A DNA stretch of 64,000 nt. Source: Mucilaginibacter phyllosphaerae (lineage in GTDB: Bacteria; Bacteroidota; Bacteroidia; Sphingobacteriales; Sphingobacteriaceae). Of this stretch, positions 31,843 to 41,276 are shown piece after piece. The DNA lies in contig NZ_SNQG01000001.1 in assembly GCF_004378255.1 (NCBI RefSeq), positions 248,001 to 312,000 on the forward strand, in the 5' to 3' direction. How positions within the stretch are numbered: the stretch's first letter is position 1; the number at the start of each line of letters is the position of its first letter. The notes beneath the pieces are model-generated. The model saw only the letters and a program-made list of their open reading frames with translations, was not told the DNA's origin and searched no databases. Both the position numbers and the translations under genes were made by a program.

Positions 31843-34017
31843 TTATTTAATAAACAGCAACTCCCTGAATTTTGGTAGCGGCCATAACGAATCATCTACC
31901 AGTTGCTCCAATTTATCTACATGATAACGGATAGGCTGAAAGTAACTTTTAACCTGCTCATCATAATCAATGGCGCGTTGGCGCAGGTCTTCTATCTTAT
32001 TAGCCTTCTTTCGTTCATTAATCATTTGCTCCACATTGGTTTTAATAAAATTAACATGTGTTGCAATCTGGTTAATTATATCAAGCTGGGCTTCGTAAGT
32101 AGAAGCATCCAAACCAATATCTTTTAATCCCCTCACATTCTCTATCAACCGCGATTGGTAGGCTATAGCTGCCGGGATAATGATATTCATTACCAGTTCG
32201 CCAATTACGCGGGCTTCTATCTGTAGTTTTTTGTAAAAGCTATCCAGTAAAATTTCGTGGCGGGCATGGGCTTCGCGTTTAGTAAATACGCCTGTTTCTG
32301 CAAAAAGTATCTCTGCTTTTTCGGATATAAAGGCATCCAGCGCTTTAGGGGTAGTTTTAATATTGGCCAAACCACGGGCTTCAGCTTCTTTTTCCCAATC
32401 CTCACTGTAACCATTCCCTTCAAAACGTATATTTCTTGATTCTTTGATGTAACGTTTGATCACTGTCATCAGGGCTACATCCTTTTTTTCGCCCTTTTTA
32501 AGCAGCTTATCCACATCCATTTTGAATTTCTTAAGCTGATCGGCCATGATAAGATTAAGAATGGTCATCGGGCTGGCCGAATTTGCGGATGAACCCACAG
32601 CGCGCAATTCAAATTTATTACCGGTAAAGGCAAATGGCGAAGTGCGGTTACGGTCGGTATTATCCTTTAATATCTGTGGTATTTTGGGTATCCCCTGCCA
32701 AAGGGAGTTTTCTTCTTTTATTTTTTTACTCAGGCGCGAAGTATCTATTTCATCCAGCAGTTCGCTTAACTGGCTGCCCAAAAATATGGATATAATTGCC
32801 GGGGGGGCCTCGTTGGCACCCAGGCGGTGATCATTATTTACCGATGCGATAGATGCCCTTAACAGATCGGCATGATCATGCACAGCCTTAATGGTGTTCA
32901 CAAAAAAGGTAAGGAACATCAGGTTATTTTTAGGCGTTTTGCCCGGCGATAACAGGTTTTTACCTGTATTGGTAATCAGCGACCAGTTATTGTGCTTGCC
33001 AGAGCCGTTAATACCCGCATAAGGTTTTTCGTGCAGCAGCACCTTAAAGTGGTGGCGTTGTGCTACACGGTCCATAATATCCATCAACAGCTGGTTATGG
33101 TCAATGGCCAGGTTTATTTCTTCGTATATAGGTGCGCACTCAAATTGCGATGGCGCCACCTCGTTATGCCGTGTTTTTAAAGGGATACCTAATTGCAGGG
33201 CCTCTGTTTCCATATCCTGCATAAAGGCATATACACGGCTTGGTATGGACCCAAAGTAATGATCCTCCAGCTGTTGGTTTTTGGCTGATATATGGCCGAA
33301 TAAAGTACGGCCTGTAAGTGACAGATCCGGCCTGGCATTAAAAAGAGCCGTATCAACCAAAAAGTACTCCTGTTCGATACCTAACGATGCGTTCACCTTC
33401 TCAATACTTTTATCAAAATAGTGGCAAACATCAACAGCTGCCTTATCTAAAGCATTAAGCGCCTTTAGTAAAGGCACCTTATAATCCAGCGCCTCGCCGG
33501 TGTACGATACAAATACGGTAGGGATACAAAGTGTACGCCCTATAATAAATGCCGGCGAGGACGGATCCCACGCCGTGTAGCCGCGCGCCTCAAAAGTATT
33601 ACGGATACCACCGCTGGGGAAGCTTGATGCATCAGGCTCCTGCTGTGCTAATGCATCGCCGCTAAAGCGTTCGATAGCCCCTCCATCTGCAGTAGGTTCA
33701 AAAAAAGCATCATGCTTTTCGGCAGTTGAACCCGTTAAGGGCTGAAACCAGTGAGTATAATGTGTAGCGCCTTTACCCATTGCCCATGATTTCATTGACG
33801 ATGCTACCTGCTCGGCCATGTCTCGCGGTATGGGCACACCATTATCGATAGAATCTATAATTACTGTGTAAGCATCTTTTGAAAGAAACTCCTTCATTTT
33901 TTGTTTATCAAAAACATTTACTCCAAAATAGTCGGATATTTTTGATGAAGGGAGCTTAATATCCGGAATTTCCCGGTTTAACACCGCCCTTAAGGCCTGA
34001 AAACGTGTATTAGGCAT
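31843..34017 (-). CDS. glnN: Type III glutamine synthetase
   Basis: Encodes 724 residues. GSIII enzymes are hexa- or dodecameric and about 700-750 residues long, much longer than GSI or GSII. Signatures: FEARGYTAWDPSSPAFIIGRTLCIPTVFVSYTGE, EQEYFLVDTALF (metal/glutamate site), HNEVAPSQFECAPIYEEINLAIDHNQLLMDI, LLHEKPYAGINGSGKHNNWSL, and TDRNRTSPFAFTGNKFELRAVGSS. Catalyses ATP-dependent amidation of glutamate with ammonia in the cytoplasm. Divergent from the porin at 34588, with a very AT-rich 570-bp spacer. A putative -7 element TAATTTTG (minus, 34039-34046) lies near its start. A second synthetase of different type is at 55244-56254. Confidence 0.96.
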   Translation of the reverse strand: MPNTRFQALRAVLNREIPDIKLPSSKISDYFGVNVFDKQKMKEFLSKDAYTVIIDSIDNGVPIPRDMAEQVASSMKSWAMGKGATHYTHWFQPLTGSTAEKHDAFFEPTADGGAIERFSGDALAQQEPDASSFPSGGIRNTFEARGYTAWDPSSPAFIIGRTLCIPTVFVSYTGEALDYKVPLLKALNALDKAAVDVCHYFDKSIEKVNASLGIEQEYFLVDTALFNARPDLSLTGRTLFGHISAKNQQLEDHYFGSIPSRVYAFMQDMETEALQLGIPLKTRHNEVAPSQFECAPIYEEINLAIDHNQLLMDIMDRVAQRHHFKVLLHEKPYAGINGSGKHNNWSLITNTGKNLLSPGKTPKNNLMFLTFFVNTIKAVHDHADLLRASIASVNNDHRLGANEAPPAIISIFLGSQLSELLDEIDTSRLSKKIKEENSLWQGIPKIPQILKDNTDRNRTSPFAFTGNKFELRAVGSSANSASPMTILNLIMADQLKKFKMDVDKLLKKGEKKDVALMTVIKRYIKESRNIRFEGNGYSEDWEKEAEARGLANIKTTPKALDAFISEKAEILFAETGVFTKREAHARHEILLDSFYKKLQIEARVIGELVMNIIIPAAIAYQSRLIENVRGLKDIGLDASTYEAQLDIINQIATHVNFIKTNVEQMINERKKANKIEDLRQRAIDYDEQVKSYFQPIRYHVDKLEQLVDDSLWPLPKFRELLFIK

Positions 34018-34587
34018 GATATTAATGTTGGTTCAGCTCAAAATTATAAAATCATTTAAAATTAGTTGTGTTTTTACCCGGATTTATGTTTAAGTACAGC
34101 ATATTCATTTGCGCTGCTATCTAAACCTTAAAAAAAGGCTATTCCTTATAAAAAATCTTAAAATAATTCATACTAACATCACAACTCATAAAAACATACT
34201 AAATATTCTACTTTTCTTACAAAAAATGATATTATTTTAACTTTTAAATTATCAATTACACATTTTTTAGTTAAAAAATTCTATTTAATTCATCAAAATA
34301 TATAAAATTTTAATTAATTTTCATATTTTATATCTTTTTATTATTAAAACAGTTTGCTTTTATAAATTTTTATTTATTAATTAGTAAATAATTAATGAAA
34401 CCTAATTAATAAAGCAAAAAAATCAAAATTATACATCTTGCATTATATTATTTTTAATAATTATATTATTAATTGATAAAAATCTTGGCATTATAGTGAT
34501 ATAGATAGAATTTTAGATATATCTTTTTTTTTAAAACGCAATCAAACAACAACTAATAAATTAATCACTAAATTTTAATCCCTTATC
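34018..34587. other. Very AT-rich divergent promoter region, glnN / porin
   Basis: 570 bp with long runs of A and T and few G/C, particularly 34181-34560. No reading frame above noise. It must hold the promoters and regulatory sites for glnN (minus) and the porin (plus). A TAATTTTG element for glnN lies at 34039-34046 (minus). I found no exact TAnnTTTG element for the porin. No sequence I recognise as a binding site for a nitrogen regulator. Confidence 0.5.
34039..34046 (-). promoter_or_regulatory. Putative -7 element (TAATTTTG) for glnN
   Basis: Minus-strand TAATTTTG matches TAnnTTTG exactly and lies 21 nt before the ATG of glnN (34017). No CAA on the plus strand at the -33 distance, so the promoter is incomplete. 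Confidence 0.4.
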
Positions 34588-35628
34588 ATGAAAAAAAGAC
34601 TTTTACTTTTATCATTCTTTGCTGTTTCAGTTTTTGCAGCCAGTGCGCAGGACACTACCAAGGCAGATCCACCTTTAACCATCTCCGGTTCGGTAGATAC
34701 TTATTACAAGTATGATTTTTCTGGTGTTAAAGTACCGGGTAACAATGGCGCTTTAACAGGCACATCAAACATCCAAACAAGTTTTGCCAACGAACAAAAT
34801 TCAGTATCAATAGGTATGATAGATCTTGCCCTGAAGAAAAAAGTTGGTAAGGCTGCATTTGTAGGTGAATTAAGCTTTGGCCCGCGCGGTTCTTACCAAT
34901 CGATAGTAACCGGCTCTAACGGCGAAACTTTTAATATTCAAAACCTATACGTTTCGTATGATGTAACTGATAAGTTTAACCTAACAGCGGGATACATGGC
35001 AACTTTTGTAGGCTATGAGGTGATATCGCCGGTTGGCAACTTTAACTATTCTACCTCATATCTTTTCACTAATGGCCCATTCCAGAATGCAGGCCTTAAA
35101 GCCACCTATGCATTTTCTGATAAGGTTAGCTTGATGGCAGGTATCTTTAATGATAACTGGAACACATACCTCTCTACGCATGACGTATCAACGTTTGGTG
35201 CACAATTATTTATTAGCCCGGTAAAAGGCTGGACAGCTTATTTGAATGTATTATCAGGCGCTTCGTCGGGTACAGAATTTGATTTAACAACTGCATACCA
35301 AATAACAGATATGTTTAAACTGGGGTTAAATGCTGCCGACTTTAAAACAGCAACTGGCGGCAACGGCTTTAGCGGTGTGGCACTTTACCCACAGGTTGTA
35401 GCAAGCAAAGCTGTATCATTTGGCTTAAGGGGCGAATACTTTAAATTGAAAAATGGCGGCCCTAACGTTAAAGCAATCACTTTAACATCAAATATTAAAG
35501 CCGGCCCTTTAACATTTATTCCCGAAGTAAGATTAGACAGCTGGAATACAGAAGCATTCCTTAAAAGCGACTTCACTCCAACCAAAAAAGCCTCACAATT
35601 TGTATTTGCTGCGGTTTACGCTTTCTAA
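34588..35628 (+). CDS. Outer membrane beta-barrel porin (Bbp2/OmpL-like)
   Basis: Encodes 346 residues. Signal peptide at 1-20 (KKRLLLLSFFAVSVFAASAQ). The mature part is a run of amphipathic beta-strands with a final aromatic residue (FVFAAVYAF), which fits an outer membrane barrel. Sequence blocks such as LTISGSVDTYYKYDF, NLYVSYDVTDKFNLTAGYMATFVGYEVISP and DWNTYLSTHDV-type turns look like the putative porin-2 (Bbp2) family of Bacteroidota. It is divergent from glnN; in this phylum such porins often accompany glutamine synthetase or ammonium transport genes (general knowledge), suggesting a nitrogen-linked uptake role. A terminator hairpin follows at 35653-35683. Confidence 0.85.
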   Translation: MKKRLLLLSFFAVSVFAASAQDTTKADPPLTISGSVDTYYKYDFSGVKVPGNNGALTGTSNIQTSFANEQNSVSIGMIDLALKKKVGKAAFVGELSFGPRGSYQSIVTGSNGETFNIQNLYVSYDVTDKFNLTAGYMATFVGYEVISPVGNFNYSTSYLFTNGPFQNAGLKATYAFSDKVSLMAGIFNDNWNTYLSTHDVSTFGAQLFISPVKGWTAYLNVLSGASSGTEFDLTTAYQITDMFKLGLNAADFKTATGGNGFSGVALYPQVVASKAVSFGLRGEYFKLKNGGPNVKAITLTSNIKAGPLTFIPEVRLDSWNTEAFLKSDFTPTKKASQFVFAAVYAF

Positions 35629-35652
35629 TAGTGTTAAACAATTCATTTTTCT

Positions 35653-35683
35653 TAAGCCATCCGTATAACTTACGGATGGCTTA
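35653..35683 (+). terminator. Terminator after the porin
   Basis: TAAGCCATCCGTA (35653-35665) and TACGGATGGCTTA (35671-35683) form a perfect 13-bp stem with a 5-nt loop, followed by TCTTTAT. It begins 24 bp after the porin stop. This hairpin lies inside any longer extension of the next gene, so it supports the start at 35694. Confidence 0.75.
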
Positions 35684-35693
35684 TCTTTATCCC

Positions 35694-36275
35694 ATGAAAA
35701 AAATATTTTTTAGCCTGTTAGGTGTACTCTGCGCCCATATAGCATGGGCACAAAAAGATTCGTTGGCATTTGATGAAGGCAACAACTATATTTATTACCG
35801 GGTTATTGATAAACCGGCCCTATCTGCCGATACCTTATATAATAGAGCGTGGAATTTTGCAGTTAAATTTAACCCTGCCGTTAAACCGGGCAAAGGTAAA
35901 GCCGATAATACTTTAAATACCTCATCAAAACTAATTGTTTACAGCGGCATATCCTTAGTTAGGAAAGAAGGCGGAGAGATAGCTTACACCATCAATATTC
36001 AAACTAAAGATCAGAAATACCGTTACCGCATCAGCAATTTTATTTTTACGCCGTACCAGCGCAACCGCTTTGGCAATATGGTACCGGTGCCCGGCATCGA
36101 AATTCCCTTAGAAAAACTGGCCGCAAAGTATGGCAAAAAAGAAACCGAAAATTATCTAAATCAGATAGGTACATTTTGCGTTAACACTTCTGCCAGGCTA
36201 AAGCAAGCCATAGATAAGCAGCCTTTAACCCCAAAAACAGAGGCTGTAAAAAAGGTATCCACCGAAAACTGGTAA
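35694..36275 (+). CDS. Secreted protein of unknown function (DUF4468-like?)
   Basis: Encodes 193 residues from the ATG at 35694; a longer upstream frame begins inside the preceding hairpin and is rejected. It starts with a clear signal peptide (MKKIFFSLLGVLCAHIAWA/Q). The body is soluble and beta-rich (LYNRAWNFAVKFNPAVKPG, EIAYTINIQTKDQKYRYRISNFIFTPYQRN). The YRYRI-x-N-F-x-F-TPYQ part resembles DUF4468-type domains, but I am unsure. Probably periplasmic or surface exposed. It is not in a clear operon; the downstream gene (tonB-like) starts 171 bp later across an AT-rich gap. Confidence 0.7.
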   Translation: MKKIFFSLLGVLCAHIAWAQKDSLAFDEGNNYIYYRVIDKPALSADTLYNRAWNFAVKFNPAVKPGKGKADNTLNTSSKLIVYSGISLVRKEGGEIAYTINIQTKDQKYRYRISNFIFTPYQRNRFGNMVPVPGIEIPLEKLAAKYGKKETENYLNQIGTFCVNTSARLKQAIDKQPLTPKTEAVKKVSTENW

Positions 36276-36446
36276 CCGCAGTTAGCACAACACCTACCAA
36301 ACAGAATATAATTTGCATTAAAACACTATTTACAATACAAAAATTGCATATAATTATATATTCAGTATAATATATTGTAAAAATTCAAATTTATACAATA
36401 TATTATTTGGCAAATGCGTTAATTAGTAAAATAAAATTTCAACGCT

Positions 36447-37256
36447 ATGCTTAACACAAAATTTAATTTATACAATCCCGATTGGATCGAGCTTGTATTT
36501 GCTGACAGAAACAAAAACTATGGCGCCTTTGAATTAAGGCAACATTATGGTGCCAGAATGGTAAAAGCTATGGGGATAGGGTTTGCTGCTGTAATTGCAG
36601 CTGCGCTATTGTATAACTTTTCGTTAAGAAAAGTTGTTGAAAACATCCCACCTATAATTATAGAGCATACCGTTGAAATGAATAAGCTTAAAATTGAAAA
36701 GCCTGTTGAACCCAAGCTGACTCAAAGTAAACCTCAGCCTCATGTAACAACTCAAAAATACACCTCATTTGTGGTCACCAGCAAACCGGTCACAGAAAAT
36801 CCTCCCGTGGTTGATCATCTTGTTGAAGCAATAGGGCCGGCTAATGTTAAAGGCGATGATAAAGCTCCGGTTGATGATCCGGCACCGGCAAGCAACGGTA
36901 CGGGCAATACTCCGGCACCCATAGTAGACAATACAGAGCACAGCACAGGAACGCTCGAAATTATGCCTGAGCCTGTTGGGGGAATGAATGCGTGGTCTAA
37001 ATTTTTAAACCGCACTTTAAGGTTTCCGCCGTCAGCGCAGGATGCAGGTGTAAGTGGCCGTGTAATAGTGAGTTTTGTGATAGAAAAAGATGGGCGGTTA
37101 ACAGATATTACCGTAGTAAAGGGCGCAGGCTATGGTATGGATGAAGAAGCTGCAAGAGTTTTAAAACTGGCTAAACCCTGGAAACCGGGCATTCAAAATG
37201 GCAGCCCTGTACGGGTAAGATATACCATACCCATGAATTTTCAATTAAGTGAATAA
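36447..37256 (+). CDS. TonB-family energy transducer
   Basis: Encodes 269 residues. After a cytoplasmic N-terminus starting MLNTKFNLYNPDWIELVFADRNKNYGAFELRQHYGAR, typical of Bacteroidota TonB proteins, a membrane helix lies at about 45-65. A Pro/Val/Thr/Lys-rich periplasmic linker follows (KIEKPVEPKLTQSKPQPHVTT), and the C-terminal TonB domain is at about 190-268 (FPPSAQDAGVSGRVIVSFVIEKDGRLTDITVVKGAGYGMDEEAARVLK-like segments ending RVRYTIPMNFQL). It transmits proton-motive force to TonB-dependent receptors, such as the ones at 2330 and 44437. No ExbB/ExbD genes are adjacent. Confidence 0.92.
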   Translation: MLNTKFNLYNPDWIELVFADRNKNYGAFELRQHYGARMVKAMGIGFAAVIAAALLYNFSLRKVVENIPPIIIEHTVEMNKLKIEKPVEPKLTQSKPQPHVTTQKYTSFVVTSKPVTENPPVVDHLVEAIGPANVKGDDKAPVDDPAPASNGTGNTPAPIVDNTEHSTGTLEIMPEPVGGMNAWSKFLNRTLRFPPSAQDAGVSGRVIVSFVIEKDGRLTDITVVKGAGYGMDEEAARVLKLAKPWKPGIQNGSPVRVRYTIPMNFQLSE

Positions 37257-37295
37257 GTGATGAATAGAATTTCGTAAGAATTTATTTGTTTAGTT

Positions 37296-37332
37296 GTGTA
37301 ATGGCGATGGGTGCAATCCATCGCCATTACAC
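37296..37332 (+). terminator. Hairpin after tonB gene
   Basis: A perfect 15-bp stem (GTGTAATGGCGATGG at 37296-37310 with CCATCGCCATTACAC at 37318-37332, 7-nt loop), 40 bp after the tonB-like stop. It lacks a strong T-run, so termination may be weak. Confidence 0.6.
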
Positions 37333-37440
37333 GTTTAAGGTGCGCTTATTTCTTGAATATAAACGTATAGGTTTGTCATTTACCAGTAGGTGTTACCGCC
37401 TTTAAACTCCTTTTTCCTTTCGTGCTTTAAGCTTTTTTCC

Positions 37441-37448
37441 TAATTTTG
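37441..37448 (+). promoter_or_regulatory. Putative -7 element (TAATTTTG) for purL
   Basis: Exact match to TAnnTTTG, 29 nt before the TTG start of purL at 37478. A -33 TTTG is not obvious. Confidence 0.45.
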
Positions 37449-37477
37449 CGCATCCTTTCAACATAAACAACAATACA

Positions 37478-39706
37478 TTGGAGAACCAGGAATTAACCAC
37501 CGTTGAAACCGCCCGCGATCTGGGACTTTTACCCGAAGAATTTGAACGCATACAAGAGATATTAGGCCGTGTGCCCAATTTTACCGAGCTATCTATCTTT
37601 GCGGTAATGTGGAGCGAACATTGCTCTTACAAAAATTCCATCACCTGGCTTAAAACCCTGCCAAAAGACGGCCCCCGTATGTTGGCTAAAGCTGGTGAAG
37701 AAAATGCGGGACTGGTTGATCTTGGTGACGGCATTGGTTGCGCATTTAAGATAGAATCACATAACCACCCATCTGCATTAGAGCCCTACCAGGGCGCTGC
37801 AACTGGTGTTGGCGGTATTAACCGCGATATATTTACGATGGGTGCAAGGCCTATCGCCCAGATGAACTCACTCCGCTTTGGCGACCTCAATCTGGATAAA
37901 ACCAAATGGCTGGTTAAAGGCGTTGTAAAAGGTATTAGCCATTATGGCAATGCCTTTGGTATCCCAACCGTAGGTGGCGAACTTTTTTTTGATGAGTGTT
38001 ATAATATTAACCCATTGGTTAACGCATTCTCTGCAGGTATTGTAAAAGAAGGCGAAACCGTTTCTGCTACATCATACGGTGTGGGCAACCCGGTTTACAT
38101 TGTAGGTTCGGCAACGGGTAAAGATGGTATCCACGGTGCGGCATTCGCATCAAAAGATATTACCGAAGATTCGGTTAATGATCTGCCGGCAGTGCAGGTT
38201 GGCGACCCTTTTCAGGAAAAGTTATTATTAGAAGCTACGCTTGAAGTAATAAAAACCGGCGCTGTTGTAGGCATGCAGGATATGGGGGCGGCAGGCATTA
38301 TCTGCTCAAACTCAGAAATGAGCGCCAAAGGTGAACATGGTATGATCATCCATCTCGACCGTGTACCCATGCGCCAGGAGAATATGAAACCTTATGAGAT
38401 CTTACTTTCCGAATCTCAGGAACGGATGCTGATTGTGGTTGAAAAAGGTAAAGAAGCTTTGGTTGAAGCTGTATTTGATAAATGGGATCTTAACTGTGCG
38501 ATTATTGGTGAGGTTACCGATACGCAGCGCCTGGAATACTTTATGAATGGCGTTAAAGTGGCCGATGTGCCTGCTGATGACCTTGTTTTAGGCGGCGGCG
38601 CCCCGGTTTACGAACGCGAATATCGCGAGCCTGCCTACTTTGCAGAAAATCAGAAATTTAATATAGATAATGTTGCACAGCCTGCCAACTTAGTTGATGT
38701 GGCCGAGCACCTGATAGGCCATGCTAACCTGGCATCAAAACGTTGGGTAACCGACCAGTACGATTCAATGATCGGCACGGCTACCATGACCACCAATCGC
38801 CCAAGCGATGCGGCTGTTGTGGCTGTTAAAGATACGGATAAGGCAATTGTTTTAACCTGCGATTGTAATTCGCGCTATGTATATGCCGACCCTCAAAAAG
38901 GCACTGCAATTGCCGTTGCCGAAGCTGCACGTAATATTACCTGTGCAGGCGGCGAGCCGGTAGCCATTACCAATTGCTTAAACTTTGGTAACCCATACAA
39001 GCCGGAAGTTTACTGGCAGTTTGTAGGCGCCATTAAAGGTATGAGCGAAGCCTGTACAAAATTTGAAACCCCCGTTACAGGTGGTAATGTAAGTTTCTAC
39101 AACCAATCATCAGATGAAGGGCCGGTATTCCCAACGCCAACTATTGGTATGCTGGGCGTAATGGATGACCTGGATAACCTGATGACCCTGGACTTTAAAC
39201 AGCCCGGCGATCTGATCTATCTTATTGGTGAATCTGTTAATGATATTGCATCATCACAATACCTGGCATCTTACCACAAGATATTAGCAGCTCCGGCACC
39301 ATATTTTGATCTGGATAAAGAATATGCGATGCACCAAGTAGTGAAGCAACTTATTAAGCATAAGGTTATCCAGTCGGCACATGATGTGGCTGATGGTGGT
39401 TTATATATTGCGCTGGTTGAATCGGCTATGCCGAACGGCCTGGGCTTTGATGTAGAAACGGATAGCAGTATCCGTAAAGATGCTTTTTTGTTTGGCGAAG
39501 CACAAGGTAGGGTAATTGTAAGTATCGCACCCAACGATCAGGAACGTTTTATAGAAATGATGGCTACCAGCGAAATTGAATTTAGCCTTTTAGGTTCTGT
39601 AAACGGTAGCGGCAACACCAATATAGACGACGAGTTATTTGGAAACATGACCGACATTAAAATGGTACATGACAATGTATTACACGTTATTTTAGGCGAC
39701 GAATAA
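37478..39706 (+). CDS. purL: Phosphoribosylformylglycinamidine synthase subunit II
   Basis: Encodes 742 residues. Start is TTG at 37478: the next in-frame Met is internal (residue 43, in FAVMWSEHCS), and the first residues (ENQELTTVETARDLGLLPEEFERI) match the family's N-terminus. This is the short form of PurL that works with PurS and PurQ. It converts FGAR to FGAM in purine synthesis using ATP and ammonia from PurQ. Visible signatures: FAVMWSEHCSYKNS, KIESHNHPSALEPYQGAATGVGGINRDIFTMGARP, GTATMTTNRPSDAAVVAVKDTDKAIVL, and CAGGEPVAITNCLNFGNPYKPEVYWQFVGAIKGM. Followed one base later by the VOC gene. Confidence 0.96.
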   Translation: MENQELTTVETARDLGLLPEEFERIQEILGRVPNFTELSIFAVMWSEHCSYKNSITWLKTLPKDGPRMLAKAGEENAGLVDLGDGIGCAFKIESHNHPSALEPYQGAATGVGGINRDIFTMGARPIAQMNSLRFGDLNLDKTKWLVKGVVKGISHYGNAFGIPTVGGELFFDECYNINPLVNAFSAGIVKEGETVSATSYGVGNPVYIVGSATGKDGIHGAAFASKDITEDSVNDLPAVQVGDPFQEKLLLEATLEVIKTGAVVGMQDMGAAGIICSNSEMSAKGEHGMIIHLDRVPMRQENMKPYEILLSESQERMLIVVEKGKEALVEAVFDKWDLNCAIIGEVTDTQRLEYFMNGVKVADVPADDLVLGGGAPVYEREYREPAYFAENQKFNIDNVAQPANLVDVAEHLIGHANLASKRWVTDQYDSMIGTATMTTNRPSDAAVVAVKDTDKAIVLTCDCNSRYVYADPQKGTAIAVAEAARNITCAGGEPVAITNCLNFGNPYKPEVYWQFVGAIKGMSEACTKFETPVTGGNVSFYNQSSDEGPVFPTPTIGMLGVMDDLDNLMTLDFKQPGDLIYLIGESVNDIASSQYLASYHKILAAPAPYFDLDKEYAMHQVVKQLIKHKVIQSAHDVADGGLYIALVESAMPNGLGFDVETDSSIRKDAFLFGEAQGRVIVSIAPNDQERFIEMMATSEIEFSLLGSVNGSGNTNIDDELFGNMTDIKMVHDNVLHVILGDE

Positions 39707-39707
39707 T

Positions 39708-40100
39708 ATGCTGAAGCTGAACAGGATACACCACATTGCTATCATTTGTTCGGATTACGGGCGGTCTAAACATTTTTATACCGAAATATTGGGTTTCAAA
39801 GTAATCCGCGAGGTTTACCGTGAAGCAAGAAAATCATACAAACTCGATCTGGAGGTTAACGGACTGTACCAGATCGAGCTTTTTTCGTTCCCCGGCCCAC
39901 CACCTGCAAGGCCATCCCAACCCGAGGCCCTCGGCCTTCGTCATTTAGCATTTGAGGTAGATGACATAAAAGCGGCTGTATTGCATTTAAATAAATGCCA
40001 TGTGGTTACCGAACCCATCCGCATAGATGAAACCACCGGCAAAAGCTTCACCTTTTTTACCGACCCAGACGACTTACCGCTGGAACTGTATGAGAATTAA
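39708..40100 (+). CDS. VOC family protein (YaeR-like glyoxalase fold)
   Basis: Encodes 130 residues, starting one base after the purL stop, so it is likely cotranscribed. LNRIHHIAIICSDYGRSKHFYTEILGFKVIREV and ALGLRHLAFEVDDIKAAVLHL are two halves of the vicinal-oxygen-chelate fold. The His of HHIAI, the Glu of YQIELFSF, the His of LRHLAF and the Glu of LPLELYEN are the four metal-site positions. The sequence resembles the YaeR/SMU.1112c subgroup rather than true glyoxalase I; its substrate is unknown. Association with purL is probably incidental or reflects detoxification; there is no further evidence. Confidence 0.85.
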   Translation: MLKLNRIHHIAIICSDYGRSKHFYTEILGFKVIREVYREARKSYKLDLEVNGLYQIELFSFPGPPPARPSQPEALGLRHLAFEVDDIKAAVLHLNKCHVVTEPIRIDETTGKSFTFFTDPDDLPLELYEN

Positions 40101-40141
40101 GGCCTGATGAGTATCTTTATAGCAACATTACCTGATGAGCT

Positions 40142-41266
40142 ATGAAAAGATCTGTTTTGCTGGTAACAATGTTATGGCCTGCCTTGGCGTTTGCCCAACA
40201 ATCCGCATATACCATAAAAGGTGATGTTAGATCTTTTAAAAAAGGCGACAGGATCTTTCTCTCTTACAAAGAAAATGGCAAACAACATCTGGATTCTACC
40301 GTGGTTAAGAATGGCGCATTTACTTTTAAAGGTACAATCGCCGGCTTGGGTGTAGGCTACATCTGTAGAAATGACAACCCTGCATTTGCCAATTTTTTGT
40401 ATGATTCTGCCACAATTTTTGTTCAGCCGGGTGATATTTTGGTTACCACAACTGATTCTTTACTGTACGCCAATGTTAGCGGTACAAAATTAAATCAGGA
40501 TAACTCCGAACTCGAATCAGCACTAAGTGAATTATCAAAACAGCAAAGAATCAGTGCAAATAAATTTGATGAATTAACGCCGGAGCAGCAGGCCGATAAT
40601 AAATTTACAGGCGCCCTGTTAGAAGAAGATAACAGGATATACCATGCGATGGAGCCTATCAAATTTGCCTTTATAAATGCCCATCCCAATTCGTACGTTA
40701 GTTTATTAACCTTAGAACGTATGGTGAACCGTTCGCCCCTTAAGTTAGTTGCAGGTGCTTTTGAAAATCTTTCGGCTGAAAATAAAACGAGCCCGTTAGG
40801 CAAAGCCATTGGCACTGCAATTAAGGCAGCAAAACGGTCACAAATAGGTGTTACCGCCCCGGCTTTTACGTTGTTAAGCGCTACGGGCAAGCAAGTGAGT
40901 TTGTCTGATTTTAAAGGGAAATACGTATTAGTAGATTTTTGGGCATCCTGGTGCGGCCCATGCAGAGATGAAAACCCTAACGTAGTTGCTGCTTATGAAA
41001 AGTACAACGCTCAAAACTTTACGGTATTAAGTATTTCTATTGATAATAAAAATGCGAAGGATGCCTGGTTACAGGCTATTAAACAAGATAAATTACCTTG
41101 GGCACAGGTAACAGATAACTACAAGCCCGCGGCAATGGTAAAAGATTTGTATGGGATAACCACCATCCCCGCAAACGTATTGATAGGCCCATCCGGAAAA
41201 ATAGTTGCCAAAAACATCAAGGGTAACGAATTACACACTACCCTGAAAAGGATATTAGATAAATAA
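40142..41266 (+). CDS. Thioredoxin-like protein with DUF4369 N-terminal domain (TlpA/ResA type)
   Basis: Encodes 374 residues. Signal peptide at 1-18 (SVLLVTMLWPALAFA/Q). Residues about 22-120 are a DUF4369-type beta domain (YTIKGDVRSFKKGDRIFLSYKENGKQHLDSTVVKNGAFTFKGTI), common in Bacteroidota. Residues about 230-374 are an AhpC/TSA-redoxin fold with the active site WCGPC (Cys271, Cys274 in VDFWASWCGPCRDENP) and the cis-proline loop in YGITTIPANVLI. It likely reduces disulfides in the periplasm. Its partner proteins are unknown. Stands after the VOC gene, same strand, with 41 bp between. Confidence 0.9.
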   Translation: MKRSVLLVTMLWPALAFAQQSAYTIKGDVRSFKKGDRIFLSYKENGKQHLDSTVVKNGAFTFKGTIAGLGVGYICRNDNPAFANFLYDSATIFVQPGDILVTTTDSLLYANVSGTKLNQDNSELESALSELSKQQRISANKFDELTPEQQADNKFTGALLEEDNRIYHAMEPIKFAFINAHPNSYVSLLTLERMVNRSPLKLVAGAFENLSAENKTSPLGKAIGTAIKAAKRSQIGVTAPAFTLLSATGKQVSLSDFKGKYVLVDFWASWCGPCRDENPNVVAAYEKYNAQNFTVLSISIDNKNAKDAWLQAIKQDKLPWAQVTDNYKPAAMVKDLYGITTIPANVLIGPSGKIVAKNIKGNELHTTLKRILDK

Positions 41267-41276
41267 ATCCCCCCAT

